A stretch of 64,000 nt of DNA from Kaistella palustris DSM 21579 (GCF_000422265.1 NZ_KE383813.1:47624-111623), one strand, 5' to 3'; shown: positions 18,093-27,765, counted from the first letter of the stretch. Numbers and translations are program-made. The notes: generated by a model from the sequence alone, not told the origin.

Positions 18093-19001
18093 ATGAATGA
18101 TTCCCTCGCCAGAAAGATCCTCTTAATTATAACCCTTGGCATGCTGGTGTTCATCAGTGCGCAGGGAAAAAAGGATACTGCTTTTACCCTAAACTCGGAA
18201 TTCGCTAAACAGATAAGAAAATACCCATTCATTAAAAAAGTAAATCCGACACCTCAGACTGCACTCAAAGAGGAACATAATATTGTGTACGCTACTCTTT
18301 CCGGGCGTGACGTACATCTTGATGCATTCATCCATCCAGAAAAAAAACTGTTGCCCGCAGTCATCCTCATACATGGTGGCGGCTGGAAATCCGGCAGCAA
18401 GGAGCTGCAGAAACCGCTGGCACAGCAGATCGCACTTTCAGGCTATCAGACTTTTACCTTAGAATACCGGCTTTCAGCAGAAGCGCCATATCCGGCGGGA
18501 ATCAATGACATACGTGCCGCCATTGATTATATAAAAAAGAATTCTGCCTCCTTTAATGTAGTTCCAAAAAAAATAGCACTTCTCGGCTGTTCATCCGGTG
18601 GCCAAATGGCCTCACTGATTGGCACAAAATATCCAAAGGAAATAAATGCCGTCATCGATATCGACGGTCTTCTGGCTTTTCACCATCCTGATTCGGAAGA
18701 AGGAAAATCCGCTGCGGACTGGCTGGGCGGGACTTATGAAGTGGTCCCAAAAATTTGGGAAGATGCATCTGCACTCACCCATGTCTCTGAAAATACACCA
18801 CCTTTCCTTTTCATCAGCAGCCGGTTCAAGCGCTTCACCGCAGGAAAAGCAGAAATGACTGAAAAACTTACCCAGTACGGAATTTACTCCGAAGACAGAA
18901 AGATCGAAAACAGTCCGCATACCTTTTGGCTTTTCGAACCGTGGTTTGATACGACATTACGCTACATCAATAATTTTCTATATTTAAATTTCAAAAAATA
19001 A
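18093..19001 (+). CDS. Secreted alpha/beta-hydrolase esterase of the pectin operon
   Basis: About 302 residues starting MNDSLARKILL. A longer in-frame start exists 90 bases upstream but would contain the promoter. A signal peptide (FISAQG) is followed by an alpha/beta-hydrolase fold. The oxyanion motif HGGGW, the nucleophile elbow GCSSGG and a C-terminal His in NSPHTFW are visible. The family contains carbohydrate acetyl- and feruloyl-esterases; here removal of acetyl or feruloyl groups from pectin is the likely role (inference). It is the first gene of a five-gene operon, 5 bases before the DUF4861 gene. Confidence 0.8.
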   Translation: MNDSLARKILLIITLGMLVFISAQGKKDTAFTLNSEFAKQIRKYPFIKKVNPTPQTALKEEHNIVYATLSGRDVHLDAFIHPEKKLLPAVILIHGGGWKSGSKELQKPLAQQIALSGYQTFTLEYRLSAEAPYPAGINDIRAAIDYIKKNSASFNVVPKKIALLGCSSGGQMASLIGTKYPKEINAVIDIDGLLAFHHPDSEEGKSAADWLGGTYEVVPKIWEDASALTHVSENTPPFLFISSRFKRFTAGKAEMTEKLTQYGIYSEDRKIENSPHTFWLFEPWFDTTLRYINNFLYLNFKK

Positions 19002-19006
19002 AAAAA

Positions 19007-19975
19007 ATGAAAATCTATACAACAGCCGCGGCTTTTGCGCTGATACTTGCACAGATCAGCTGCGCCACGCACACAACCGCTCCCGTACCCGGCGCCAAAA
19101 CCTATGCGGAAATATCAGTGAAGGAGGGTGGCAGCTGGACCGGCAGAAAATATGCGGGCGGTACCTTCAAAAATGTACAGGAGCACACGATTGATCCACG
19201 GCATACCGACCATTCTTTTGATATACGATACGAAGGTCCCGGCTGGGAAAGCAATCTGATCGCCTACCGCCTGTATCTCGACTGGCGAAATGCGATTGAT
19301 ATTTTCGGTAAAACTACAGAAAAGATAATCCTGCCGGAAGTGGGTCAGGACGGTTTTGATTCATACCACTTGAAACAGGATTGGGGCTCCGATATCTTGA
19401 AAGTAGGCAAAGGTGTCGGTCTCGGTTCAATCTCACGGATCGTAAACAATGAAATGTACCGCTTCGAAAGCGTGGATAAAACTACTGTAAAAGTCCATAA
19501 TGCTGCGAAAAGCTCCGGTGTAGATATTTTCTATAAAGGCTGGAAAACCCTTAACGACAAGATCAATGTAAATGCGTCCTTATCCATCTTTCCGGACGAG
19601 CGGTTTACGAAATACAGCTTCACCCCTTCGGCACCTGTTTCGGGGATCTGCACAGGAATTGTAAAGGTGAAGAATTCCGAATATTGGGAGAAAACTGATG
19701 CCGCGGGAAACTGGGGATATATCGCCACTTTCGGAAACCAATCGATGTTTGACGACGCGCTGGGCATGGTTCTCTTTTACGAAAAATCAACAGCAGCCGA
19801 AGTTAAAGCAGGTCCGTTTGATCATCTTGTCATCTTTAAACCGACCACAAAACCGATAACCTATTATTTTCTCGCTACCTGGGAAAAAGAAGCGCACGGC
19901 ATCACGACAAAAGCCGAATTCGAGGCGTACATCAACAATAAACTGACGGAACTTAATTCGAAAAACAAACTTTAA
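19007..19975 (+). CDS. DUF4861 family lipoprotein
   Basis: A 322-residue exported protein with a lipobox (LAQISC) near residue 19. The rest, with DIRYEGPGWESNLIAYRLYL, DWRNAIDIFGK and a tail ending in YYFLATWEKEAHGITTK, looks like the DUF4861 family, which recurs in Bacteroidota pectin loci. No catalytic function can be assigned from the sequence; a beta-sandwich binding or lyase/hydrolase role is possible. It sits between the esterase and the GH105 gene with spacings of 5 and 9 bases, so it is co-transcribed with them. Confidence 0.75.
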   Translation: MKIYTTAAAFALILAQISCATHTTAPVPGAKTYAEISVKEGGSWTGRKYAGGTFKNVQEHTIDPRHTDHSFDIRYEGPGWESNLIAYRLYLDWRNAIDIFGKTTEKIILPEVGQDGFDSYHLKQDWGSDILKVGKGVGLGSISRIVNNEMYRFESVDKTTVKVHNAAKSSGVDIFYKGWKTLNDKINVNASLSIFPDERFTKYSFTPSAPVSGICTGIVKVKNSEYWEKTDAAGNWGYIATFGNQSMFDDALGMVLFYEKSTAAEVKAGPFDHLVIFKPTTKPITYYFLATWEKEAHGITTKAEFEAYINNKLTELNSKNKL

Positions 19976-19984
19976 AGATATAAA

Positions 19985-21205
19985 ATGCTTAAACTGAATA
20001 CACGGCTTTTTTCATTCGCTTTCTTCGCAGCAATTATGCTGACTTTTGTATCGTGCACGCTTCAGCAGAAAGTTTCGGAACAAGATCACATGGTGATACC
20101 CGCTGAAAAAAAATGGTCCGAAAAAATGGCTTTAACGCTGATGCATGATTATCCTGAAGCCTATCAACTTGACGATAAAACCGAACCCAAGTGGGATTAC
20201 GTACACGGTTTGGTGATGTCCGGCTTTGAGCATTTATATAAAAAGACCGGCGACCAAAAGTATTTTCAGTATCTGAAGGGCTATGCCGATGCAACCATTA
20301 ACGAAAATGGTGAAATACCGTCGTACAGGTTCGCGAATTACAATATCGATATGATCGAGGCGGGAAATATCCTTTTTTACCTTTACAGTGAAACCGCGGA
20401 ACAGAAATATCTTACTGCCATGCAAACGCTGAAAAGTCAGCTCGAAGCGCAGCCGCGCACAACTGAAGGTGGTTTCTGGCACAAACAGGTCTACCCAAAC
20501 CAAATGTGGCTGGACGGTCTCTTCATGGGTGCTCCTTTTTATGCGCACTATACCGCAACTTTCGAAAACGGCAAAAATCTGAACGATGTGGCACTGCAGT
20601 TTGAGATCATTCAGAAACACCTCGTAGATCCCAAAACCGGACTCCTGTATCACGGTTGGGACGAAAGTAAAAAAATGGCCTGGGCAAATCCCGAAACCGG
20701 CACTTCGCCTACTTTCTGGTCGCGCTCTCTTGGCTGGTATGCAATGGCACTTGTAGATGTGCTCGATTATTTTCCGAAGGATCACCCGAAACGCGCAGAG
20801 TTGGTTGGGTACTTTAAATCGCTTTCTCAGGCATTGGCGAAATATCAGGACCACAGCGGTCTTTGGTATCAGGTCACAGATCAGGGAAACCGTGGCGGAA
20901 ACTATCTGGAAGCTTCAGGTTCTGCCATGTTTATTTATGCTTTTGCAAAAGGTGCCAACAAAGGTTACCTGCCACAAAATTATAAAACCCTGGCCCAGAA
21001 AGGTTTCGACGGTATGATCAAAGATCTCGTAAAGGTTTCGCCCGATGGTTTGGCGACCATTACTCAGGCTTGCGCTGTTGCAGGTTTGGGCGGAAAGCCT
21101 TACCGCGACGGCTCTTTTGAATATTACGTGAACGAGCGTAAAAAAGACAACGATCCCAAAGCGACCGGTCCTTTTATTCTCGCAGCTTTGGAACTTGACC
21201 GCTAA
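19985..21205 (+). CDS. GH105 unsaturated (rhamno)galacturonyl hydrolase
   Basis: A 406-residue lipoprotein (lipobox LTFVSC) with an alpha6/alpha6 barrel of the GH88/GH105 group. It would remove the 4,5-unsaturated uronyl residue that pectate lyases leave at the non-reducing end. Visible features are WDYVHGLVMSGFEHLY, IDMIEAGNILFYLY, the catalytic Asp region NQMWLDGLFMGAPFYA and SRSLGWYAMALVDVL. This links the PL1 lyases with downstream monosaccharide catabolism. The signal suggests periplasmic or surface location. It is separated by 3 bases from the pectinesterase gene. Confidence 0.9.
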   Translation: MLKLNTRLFSFAFFAAIMLTFVSCTLQQKVSEQDHMVIPAEKKWSEKMALTLMHDYPEAYQLDDKTEPKWDYVHGLVMSGFEHLYKKTGDQKYFQYLKGYADATINENGEIPSYRFANYNIDMIEAGNILFYLYSETAEQKYLTAMQTLKSQLEAQPRTTEGGFWHKQVYPNQMWLDGLFMGAPFYAHYTATFENGKNLNDVALQFEIIQKHLVDPKTGLLYHGWDESKKMAWANPETGTSPTFWSRSLGWYAMALVDVLDYFPKDHPKRAELVGYFKSLSQALAKYQDHSGLWYQVTDQGNRGGNYLEASGSAMFIYAFAKGANKGYLPQNYKTLAQKGFDGMIKDLVKVSPDGLATITQACAVAGLGGKPYRDGSFEYYVNERKKDNDPKATGPFILAALELDR

Positions 21206-21208
21206 GCC

Positions 21209-22174
21209 ATGAAAAGGTTCTTTCTTTACAGCTTTGTCTTCCTGATTTCCTCTTTGGTCTTTGCACAGGAGAAAGATACACTTGTTGTGGCCAAGGACGG
21301 TTCAGGCGACTACACTTCGGTGCAGCAAGCCATTGACAATACCAAAGCTTTCCCCGAAAACGTAAAAACCATCTACATTAAAAAAGGTATTTACAAAGAA
21401 AAAGTAAAACTACACGCCTGGAATCCGCAACTGCACCTGGTAGGTGAAAGCCGCGATTCTACGGTGATTTCTTTTGATGATCATTTCAGTAAAATAAATC
21501 TTGGCAGAAACAGCACTTTCTTTACGCCCACACTTTCAGTTGAGGCTGATGACGCAGTCGTGAAAAATCTAACCATCGAAAATACGGCGGGCGATATTGG
21601 TCAGGCCATTGCGCTGAGTCTTTCCGGAGACAGGACCGCAGTTTTAAACTGCAGAATTTTGGGAAATCAGGATACACTCTATGTGTCCGGTGGAGGCACG
21701 CAGTTTTTCAAAGACTGTTATATCGCCGGCACAACAGACTTTATTTTCGGCAATGCCACTGCGTTTTTTGAGAACTGCGAAATTTTCAGTAAAAAAGATT
21801 CTTTTATCACAGCAGCTTCCACACCGAGGGAAAACGCCTTTGGACTTGTGTTCAGGCAGTGCAGGTTTACTGCGGTGCCGGATGTTTCAAAAGTATTTTT
21901 GGGAAGACCGTGGCGTACCTATGCAAAAACAGCTGTACTGAACTCCTATCTCGGATCCCATATTCTTGCTGAAGGTTGGGACAATTGGAACAACAAAACC
22001 GCCGAAAAAACGTCATATTACGCGGAATTTAAGAATGAAGGACCCGGCGCGGCAACCGGGGAAAGAGTGAAATGGTCTCACCGGCTTCGCAAAAAAGAAG
22101 CGCTACGGTTTGCCAAAGAAAAAGTCCTCAGAGATGATGCGCATCCGTTATGGTTCCGGGCTTTATTACCTTAA
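21209..22174 (+). CDS. CE8 pectinesterase
   Basis: A 321-residue exported enzyme that removes methyl esters from homogalacturonan so that lyases and GH28 can act. A signal peptide ends at SLVFAQ. The CE8 beta-helix shows the family motifs: GNQDTLYVS with the first catalytic Asp, TDFIFGNATAFFENC with the second Asp, and LGRPWRTYA with the substrate-binding Arg and Trp. The length is typical for a single-domain bacterial CE8. It has no T9SS tail, so it may remain periplasmic. Confidence 0.93.
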   Translation: MKRFFLYSFVFLISSLVFAQEKDTLVVAKDGSGDYTSVQQAIDNTKAFPENVKTIYIKKGIYKEKVKLHAWNPQLHLVGESRDSTVISFDDHFSKINLGRNSTFFTPTLSVEADDAVVKNLTIENTAGDIGQAIALSLSGDRTAVLNCRILGNQDTLYVSGGGTQFFKDCYIAGTTDFIFGNATAFFENCEIFSKKDSFITAASTPRENAFGLVFRQCRFTAVPDVSKVFLGRPWRTYAKTAVLNSYLGSHILAEGWDNWNNKTAEKTSYYAEFKNEGPGAATGERVKWSHRLRKKEALRFAKEKVLRDDAHPLWFRALLP

Positions 22175-22187
22175 AAAATTATTTACA

Positions 22188-22985
22188 ATGAAAAATTACC
22201 CTCTGTTATTTCTCGCATTTTTATTACTAATGAACTGCGCCGGCGTGGATTCTGCCAAAAACCATTCAAAGAAAATAACCATTTATACCATCGGTGATTC
22301 TACGATGGCCAATAAACCGGATCCCGACAAAAATCCGGAGCGCGGCTGGGTACAGGTTCTGCCTCAGTTTTTCAATGAAAATGTGACTGTAAAAAATCAC
22401 GCCGTCAACGGCCGCAGTACCAAAAGTTTCCGCGAACTTGGTCACTGGAAAAAGGTTGTAGATTCGCTGCAACCCGGTAATTATCTCCTTATTCAGTTTG
22501 GCCACAACGACGGTAAAGAAACCGATCCCGCGCGCTACACCAATCCACAGACAGCTTACCGCTATAACCTGATGGCTTATATTGAAGAAGCGCGCGCCAA
22601 AGGTGCAATCCCGATTCTGTGCTCGTCGATCGCGCGCCGGAAATTCAACAAAGAAGGTGTTCTGCTCGATGCACATGGTAATTATACGCTGATCGCACGT
22701 CTTGTGGCGCAGGAAATGAAAGTTCCATTTGTCGATATGCAGTATCTTACTGAGAAAATGGAAGTAAAGTTTGGTGTAGAAGGTTCTAAAAAGCTGCATC
22801 TTCATTTTGAACCCAATGAAAACACTTACGTGCCAAAAGGTTTGGATGACAATACACACCTTTCCGTTTTGGGCGCTACCGAGGTGGCCAAACTGTTTGT
22901 GCAGGAACTTAAAAAACAAAATCTTCCGCTTGCGAATTATTTAAAAAAAGAAACTGAGCCATCAACTCAGAAAAACGAACTTTAA
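22188..22985 (+). CDS. Rhamnogalacturonan acetylesterase (CE12-like SGNH lipoprotein)
   Basis: About 266 residues starting MKNYPLLF, with a lipobox LLLMNC; a longer in-frame start overlapping the pectinesterase gene would destroy this signal. SGNH hydrolase blocks are visible: TIGDSTMANK (nucleophile Ser), HAVNGRSTKSF (Gly block), QFGHNDGKE (Asn block) and DNTHLSVLGA (Asp and His). It deacetylates rhamnogalacturonan I backbones and is the last gene of the operon. Confidence 0.9.
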   Translation: MKNYPLLFLAFLLLMNCAGVDSAKNHSKKITIYTIGDSTMANKPDPDKNPERGWVQVLPQFFNENVTVKNHAVNGRSTKSFRELGHWKKVVDSLQPGNYLLIQFGHNDGKETDPARYTNPQTAYRYNLMAYIEEARAKGAIPILCSSIARRKFNKEGVLLDAHGNYTLIARLVAQEMKVPFVDMQYLTEKMEVKFGVEGSKKLHLHFEPNENTYVPKGLDDNTHLSVLGATEVAKLFVQELKKQNLPLANYLKKETEPSTQKNEL

Positions 22986-23107
22986 GATAATCTTGGGTTA
23001 GCCTCTTTCATTAAAGAAGACCAGCTAAAAACGTGTTAGGGTACTTAAAAAAGGAATCTGTTCATTAAAAATATAAATTGATGTAACTTGCAGTTTAATA
23101 TTGCATT

Positions 23108-23659
23108 ATGAAAAGAAATAAAATACTCCTGCTGTTTGTCGTCAGTTTTTTTCTGAGCTCATGCATTGTTTCAACTGCCGCAAAGATCGTCACCACCACG
23201 GCAAAGATCGGCTACTCCGCTGTAAAGGGAACCGTAAAAGGTGTAAGCTGGGCCGTGAAGAAAGCCGAAGGTAAAATCAACGAAGACCGTCTGGATGGTG
23301 TTTGGAAAGTAGTTGGCGTATACAACGGCAGTTATGAGCAGTTCTCAAAAGACACTGAACCTGATAACACTTTTACCAGTTCCTGTACCGACGGATTTGA
23401 AGTTATTGAATTTAAAGCCAACCGGGAGAAATTCAAACCTGTTAATTGCCAGTCCACTGATGAAGACTGGATCAAATACAAATTTAAATTCGGTAAAAAC
23501 CCACAGACAAAAGAAAAGGAAAACTACATAAAATATAATTCCTCCAACTATATTTCCATTATTGATGTCACCAACACAACAATGGTCTTAGAAGGTAACC
23601 TGATGCAGAATTATGCGTTATCCGGCGGTAAGCTCTATCTTTTCGAAAAAGTAAAATAA
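23108..23659 (+). CDS. Small lipoprotein of unknown function
   Basis: 183 residues with signal peptide and lipobox (FFLSSC). An Ala/Lys/Val-rich amphipathic segment follows (about residues 23-57), then a small beta domain beginning DGVWKVVGVYNGSYEQF. This resembles lipocalin-like lipoproteins common in Chryseobacterium. No function can be assigned. It stands alone between the pectin operon and a dehydrogenase. Confidence 0.75.
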   Translation: MKRNKILLLFVVSFFLSSCIVSTAAKIVTTTAKIGYSAVKGTVKGVSWAVKKAEGKINEDRLDGVWKVVGVYNGSYEQFSKDTEPDNTFTSSCTDGFEVIEFKANREKFKPVNCQSTDEDWIKYKFKFGKNPQTKEKENYIKYNSSNYISIIDVTNTTMVLEGNLMQNYALSGGKLYLFEKVK

Positions 23660-23667
23660 TATTTCCA

Positions 23668-23720
23668 CTGGCTTTTGAGCCAGCCGTATTTACTGAACTG
23701 CATGCTGTCGTGTGCAGTTC
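23668..23720. repeat. Two adjacent hairpins upstream of the dehydrogenase gene
   Basis: CTGGC/GCCAG (23668-23683) and GAACTGCA/TGCAGTTC (stems 23695-23702 and 23713-23720, 10-base loop). They could be a terminator for the lipoprotein gene or an operator or 5' leader element for the next gene. Confidence 0.5.
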
Positions 23721-23738
23721 TCTTAAATTATATATCTC

Positions 23739-24662
23739 ATGAAATTCAGAAAACTGGTCGCACTTGAACCATTAAACTTAATTCCTTCTGCCGAAAATGA
23801 CCTCGGCAGTTTTGCCGAAGAAGTAATCATATACCGCGACCGGCCACAAACTGCCACCGAAATTATACAGCGTATCGGCGATGCCGACGCGGTGTTGGTA
23901 AGCTATACGACAACTTTGGGTAAGGATTCTCTGGCGTACTGCCCGAACCTTAAGTATATCGGCATGTGCTGTTCGCTTTACAGTCCCGAAAGTGCCAATG
24001 TAGATATTTCCTACGCCAACTCCCGTGGGATCGCGGTAGACGGCATCCGCGATTATGGCGATGAAGGTGTGGTGGAATATGTGGTGAGCGAACTCATCCG
24101 CTGCCTGCATGGTTTTGGAAATCTCCCCAGCGGCAAGCCAAGAAAACCCTGGAGCGGCATACCGCGCGAGATTACCGGCCTTAAAGCAGGAATCATCGGA
24201 CTGGGGAAATCGGGCGGTATGATCGCTGATGCACTCCATTTTTTTGGAGCAGACCTCTCCTACTTTTCGCGCACAAGAAAACCTGAAGCCGAAAATAAAG
24301 GTTTCCGTTATTTACCACTTCGCGAGCTTTTGCAGGACAACGAAGTGCTTATTACGTGCCTGAATAAAAATACCGTGCTCTTGTACGAAAGCGAATTTCA
24401 GCATTTAGGAAACCGAAAAATAGTTTTCAATACCGGTCTGTCGCCGGCATGGCAGGAAGAAGCGCTCATAAAATGGCTCGAAGGAGATAACCTTTTATAT
24501 TGTGATACTTTAGGCGCGCTTGGTTCGGAAAAATTACTGAACCATCCGAAGGTGAACTGCATGCAGGTTTCTTCCGGGCGGACAAGCCAGGCATTCATCC
24601 GTCTGAGTGAAAAAGTTTTGGCCAATTTAACCGCGCATCTTAAAAAACAATCGGCGAGGTGA
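23739..24662 (+). CDS. D-isomer-specific 2-hydroxyacid dehydrogenase family protein
   Basis: 307 residues with a split catalytic domain and a Rossmann NAD-binding domain (about residues 145-270). The glycine motif AGIIGLGKSGG is visible, as is the following DLSYFSRTRKPEA. The usual catalytic His near the C-terminus is not in a clear GHxxW context, so activity on a 2-ketoacid is uncertain. The 3' end overlaps the convergent aspartate-dehydrogenase-like gene by 23 bases. Confidence 0.8.
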   Translation: MKFRKLVALEPLNLIPSAENDLGSFAEEVIIYRDRPQTATEIIQRIGDADAVLVSYTTTLGKDSLAYCPNLKYIGMCCSLYSPESANVDISYANSRGIAVDGIRDYGDEGVVEYVVSELIRCLHGFGNLPSGKPRKPWSGIPREITGLKAGIIGLGKSGGMIADALHFFGADLSYFSRTRKPEAENKGFRYLPLRELLQDNEVLITCLNKNTVLLYESEFQHLGNRKIVFNTGLSPAWQEEALIKWLEGDNLLYCDTLGALGSEKLLNHPKVNCMQVSSGRTSQAFIRLSEKVLANLTAHLKKQSAR

Positions 24663-25440
24663 TATTCCGGAGCGTATTCACTACACTCCAACCTGCGATC
24701 TGAGCGGTTTTGCTGTACACATCAACCACGGCGTGGATCTGGTCGCTTTTAATTTCTATGCGGTGGTCATCGCCCACAAAACCCGGCAGCGAATTAATGG
24801 AAACCTTCACCTTTTCAGGTCCGGTAGAAGCCAAAGCAGCTGCTACAGCTACATTTACACGGGTTGGAAAAAGTGCGATCGCTTCCGCGGCGTTTCCACT
24901 GAAAACTTCGCAGGTCTCGGTTTGAAGCTTTTCGGTATAAACTTCCGTATTTTTTAGAGAGTTCGGCCCTTTCATCGTGGTAAATGTCACTTCGCTTTTC
25001 TCCATTAATGAAACCGTGCGCAATACATCAAAACCGCCAATAGCGCCGGAAGCCAGATGCACGCGGGTGCCATAGGTCAGCGCGGTCTTCTGTACCAGGC
25101 TGTAAAAATTTTCATCTGCAAAAGCACCGATCGAAAGGGTGACAATTGATAAACCGTTTTGCAGCGCGGGCACAGCTAACTCCTTTAAAGAAGACGGCGA
25201 TGCAGTTTCCACGATATAGTCCGGTTTCAGGGCGAACACTTCATCAAGTGAGCGGCAGGGCGAGCATGTGTAAATATCCTGCGACTCATTGATTTTCGAC
25301 GCGATATTTTCCGCTTTTTCAAATGTCCTGGAATAGGTAGCGATGAGTTGGTAATCCGGAAGCAACCCTTTAATTAAGGCTTCCAACACAATTTTTGCGA
25401 GCTTGCCGCAGCCGACAATTGCTAAAGTTTTTGATTTCAT
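24640..25440 (-). CDS. Aspartate-dehydrogenase-like NAD(P)-binding oxidoreductase
   Basis: About 266 residues from MKSKTLAIVGCGKLA; the glycine motif then sits at the N-terminus as expected, while a start 45 bases upstream would add an untypical tail. Rossmann domain (about 1-125), then a catalytic domain with ASGAIGGFDVLRT and LFPTRVNVAVAAALAS. These match the L-aspartate dehydrogenase/DUF108 family (NadX). The expected reaction is NAD(P)-dependent oxidation of aspartate to iminoaspartate or the reverse amination. The convergent neighbour is also a dehydrogenase. Confidence 0.8.
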   Translation of the reverse strand: MKSKTLAIVGCGKLAKIVLEALIKGLLPDYQLIATYSRTFEKAENIASKINESQDIYTCSPCRSLDEVFALKPDYIVETASPSSLKELAVPALQNGLSIVTLSIGAFADENFYSLVQKTALTYGTRVHLASGAIGGFDVLRTVSLMEKSEVTFTTMKGPNSLKNTEVYTEKLQTETCEVFSGNAAEAIALFPTRVNVAVAAALASTGPEKVKVSINSLPGFVGDDHRIEIKSDQIHAVVDVYSKTAQIAGWSVVNTLRNITSPIVF

Positions 25441-25645
25441 ACTGCGAACATAGGAATAATTAGCCTTAAAAAAAACCGGGCGCATGGGGACTTCAAAAAT
25501 GAAAAAAAATTAAGTCTTAAATTTGTGCAGACTTTGCAGACCGCCGCTGGTTTGTTCACCTCTGATTCATCAGCCTTTTTCCAAACGGTGCCTTTGAAAA
25601 GGGCCAGCTGAAAATTCGGTGTTTTTCATCTTAAAAAATTTTAAC

Positions 25646-27658
25646 ATGTTTAAAACTACTTTGCGCAGGGGAATTTTTTTACCGAGTATTATTTTTATTG
25701 CTCTGGTTTCCGTTGTTTCTGTACTGTATCCGGTACTGGCAGATCAGATCCTGAACCTCATCAAGAATTTTATCTTCGTCAATCTGAACTGGGTCTATGT
25801 TTGGGCCGTGACCTTATTTGTAATTTTCCTGGTTTACCTGCTCTTCAGCAAATACGGCAAAATCCGGCTGGGCGACAACGATAGCCGACCGGAACACTCC
25901 TTTTTTTCCTGGATCGCGATGCTGTTTTCCGCCGGAATGGGAATCGGACTCATGTATTTTGGTGTCGCAGAACCCATGCAGCACTATACGTCCGAAGCTT
26001 TCGGTCTTACACATTATGTGAACAAAGCGAAGAACGCGCAACTTTATACCTTTTTTCACTGGGGAATACACGCCTGGGCGATATACGGTTTGGTGGGCTT
26101 GTCGCTCTCGTATTTTGCATACCGCTTAAAAATGCCGTTATCTTTGCGCAGTTGCTTTTACCCTTTGTTGAAGAACAGGACCAGCGGTGCCTGGGGAAAT
26201 GTGATCGATGTCTTTGCGCTGTGCAGTACTTTTTTCGGAATTACTACAACTTTAGGATTTGGTGTGGTTCAGATCAATTCCGGTCTTCAGATTCTTAACA
26301 TTCTGCCCGACACCAATTTTATCTACGAAGTCATGATTGTGGGAGTCTTGGTTGGGCTTTCGATCGTATCAGCGCTGACCGGCGTGGACAAAGGAATTAA
26401 GATCCTGAGCAACCTGAATGTAACGCTCGTGGTTTGTCTGCTTTTGTTTGTGCTTTTTTTCGGTCCCACTGTTTTTCTTATTGGCAGTTTCACCGAAGGT
26501 TTGGGAAATTACATCAACAACTTTTTTAATCTGACTTTTGGAACCCACGTATACGACCGCGAAGCGCTGCCCTGGTTTTACGACTGGACCATACTTTACT
26601 GGGCGTGGTGGATCTCGTGGTCGCCTTATGTAGGTATTTTCATTGCCAAGATCTCTAAAGGCCGAACGATCCGTGAGTTTATTCTTGCTGTACTGATAAT
26701 TCCGTCGCTTTTCAATTTTATCTGGATGACCGTTTTCGGAAACAGCGCCATCTGGTTTGACGTGAATGTCGGCAATGGCGCTCTGAGTGCGTTGGCGGGA
26801 AACCCCGATGCGCTGATGTTCCGTTTTTTAGAATATCTGCCCTTTACCGAAATTGCCAGCTTTGCCACCATACTTATTGTGATCATATTCTTTGTGACAT
26901 CTGCAGATTCCGGGATATTTGTGATGAATAATATTGCCACAAAAAATGCCGGGAAATCGCCAAAATGGCAAACGGTTCTTTGGGGCAGTTTGCTGGCAGT
27001 ACTGTCATTACTCCTGCTGAATGCCGGCGGACTGAAAGCGCTACAAAGTATGACGCTCATTACCGCGCTGCCATTTTCAATGATCATGATCCTGTTTATG
27101 GTCAGCCTGCTCAAAGGTCTCAGCATAGACCAATCCTACTACGACAGGAATTTCTCCAAAACCACCATTCCCTGGTCCGGCAGACTTTGGAAAAAACGGC
27201 TGAAGCAAATCGTGGCAACCAAGAACCGCGCTTCAGTGGACTACTTTATCAATACGGTGGTAAAACAGGCGTTTACAGAACTGCAGGCTGAGTTTGCTGA
27301 AAATGGTATCACCGCAAACATCAACATGGGAAATGAACCCGGGCATATTGAACTTGAAATCAAATATGATGTCATCAATAACTTTGTCTACGGCGTGAAA
27401 ACAACATCGAAACAGATTGCAGATTACCTCATTGGCCAGGAAAATTTACCCAAAGTTCAGGAGATGGGCACCTTCTATCCGAAAGCGTATTTTGGCGATA
27501 CGCGTGAGAGTTATGATATACAGTATTTCACCAAGAACGAACTTATTTCCGATGTTTTGAAACATTATGACCGGTTCCTCGATATTGTTTCCGAGAAACG
27601 CAATGAAATGTTTGTCAGCAGTGATTCTCATGACATTGATGACCGGAATGAGCAATAA
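25646..27658 (+). CDS. BCCT-family betaine/carnitine/choline transporter
   Basis: About 670 residues from ATG (MFKTTLRRG); a GTG 27 bases upstream is possible but less likely. Twelve hydrophobic segments are evident. BCCT signatures include GIGLMYFGVAEPMQHY and the tryptophan-rich WTILYWAWWISWSPYVGIFI with AKISKGRTIREF. After the membrane domain comes a soluble C-terminal domain of about 140 residues, the region used for osmotic sensing or regulation in some members. It likely imports a quaternary ammonium osmolyte across the inner membrane. It is monocistronic. Confidence 0.92.
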   Translation: MFKTTLRRGIFLPSIIFIALVSVVSVLYPVLADQILNLIKNFIFVNLNWVYVWAVTLFVIFLVYLLFSKYGKIRLGDNDSRPEHSFFSWIAMLFSAGMGIGLMYFGVAEPMQHYTSEAFGLTHYVNKAKNAQLYTFFHWGIHAWAIYGLVGLSLSYFAYRLKMPLSLRSCFYPLLKNRTSGAWGNVIDVFALCSTFFGITTTLGFGVVQINSGLQILNILPDTNFIYEVMIVGVLVGLSIVSALTGVDKGIKILSNLNVTLVVCLLLFVLFFGPTVFLIGSFTEGLGNYINNFFNLTFGTHVYDREALPWFYDWTILYWAWWISWSPYVGIFIAKISKGRTIREFILAVLIIPSLFNFIWMTVFGNSAIWFDVNVGNGALSALAGNPDALMFRFLEYLPFTEIASFATILIVIIFFVTSADSGIFVMNNIATKNAGKSPKWQTVLWGSLLAVLSLLLLNAGGLKALQSMTLITALPFSMIMILFMVSLLKGLSIDQSYYDRNFSKTTIPWSGRLWKKRLKQIVATKNRASVDYFINTVVKQAFTELQAEFAENGITANINMGNEPGHIELEIKYDVINNFVYGVKTTSKQIADYLIGQENLPKVQEMGTFYPKAYFGDTRESYDIQYFTKNELISDVLKHYDRFLDIVSEKRNEMFVSSDSHDIDDRNEQ

Positions 27659-27765
27659 ATACAGATAGAATTCCGCAGTGAATGTAAAATTTTTGCTGTT
27701 CTGCTTGCATCGCATTTATTTTTTTTCGTACCTTATCAGATAATTTAAAAACAGCATATAATATA

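Noticed and set aside
22110..22187. Longer start for the rhamnogalacturonan acetylesterase
   Set aside because: It overlaps the pectinesterase gene by 65 bases and hides the lipoprotein signal.
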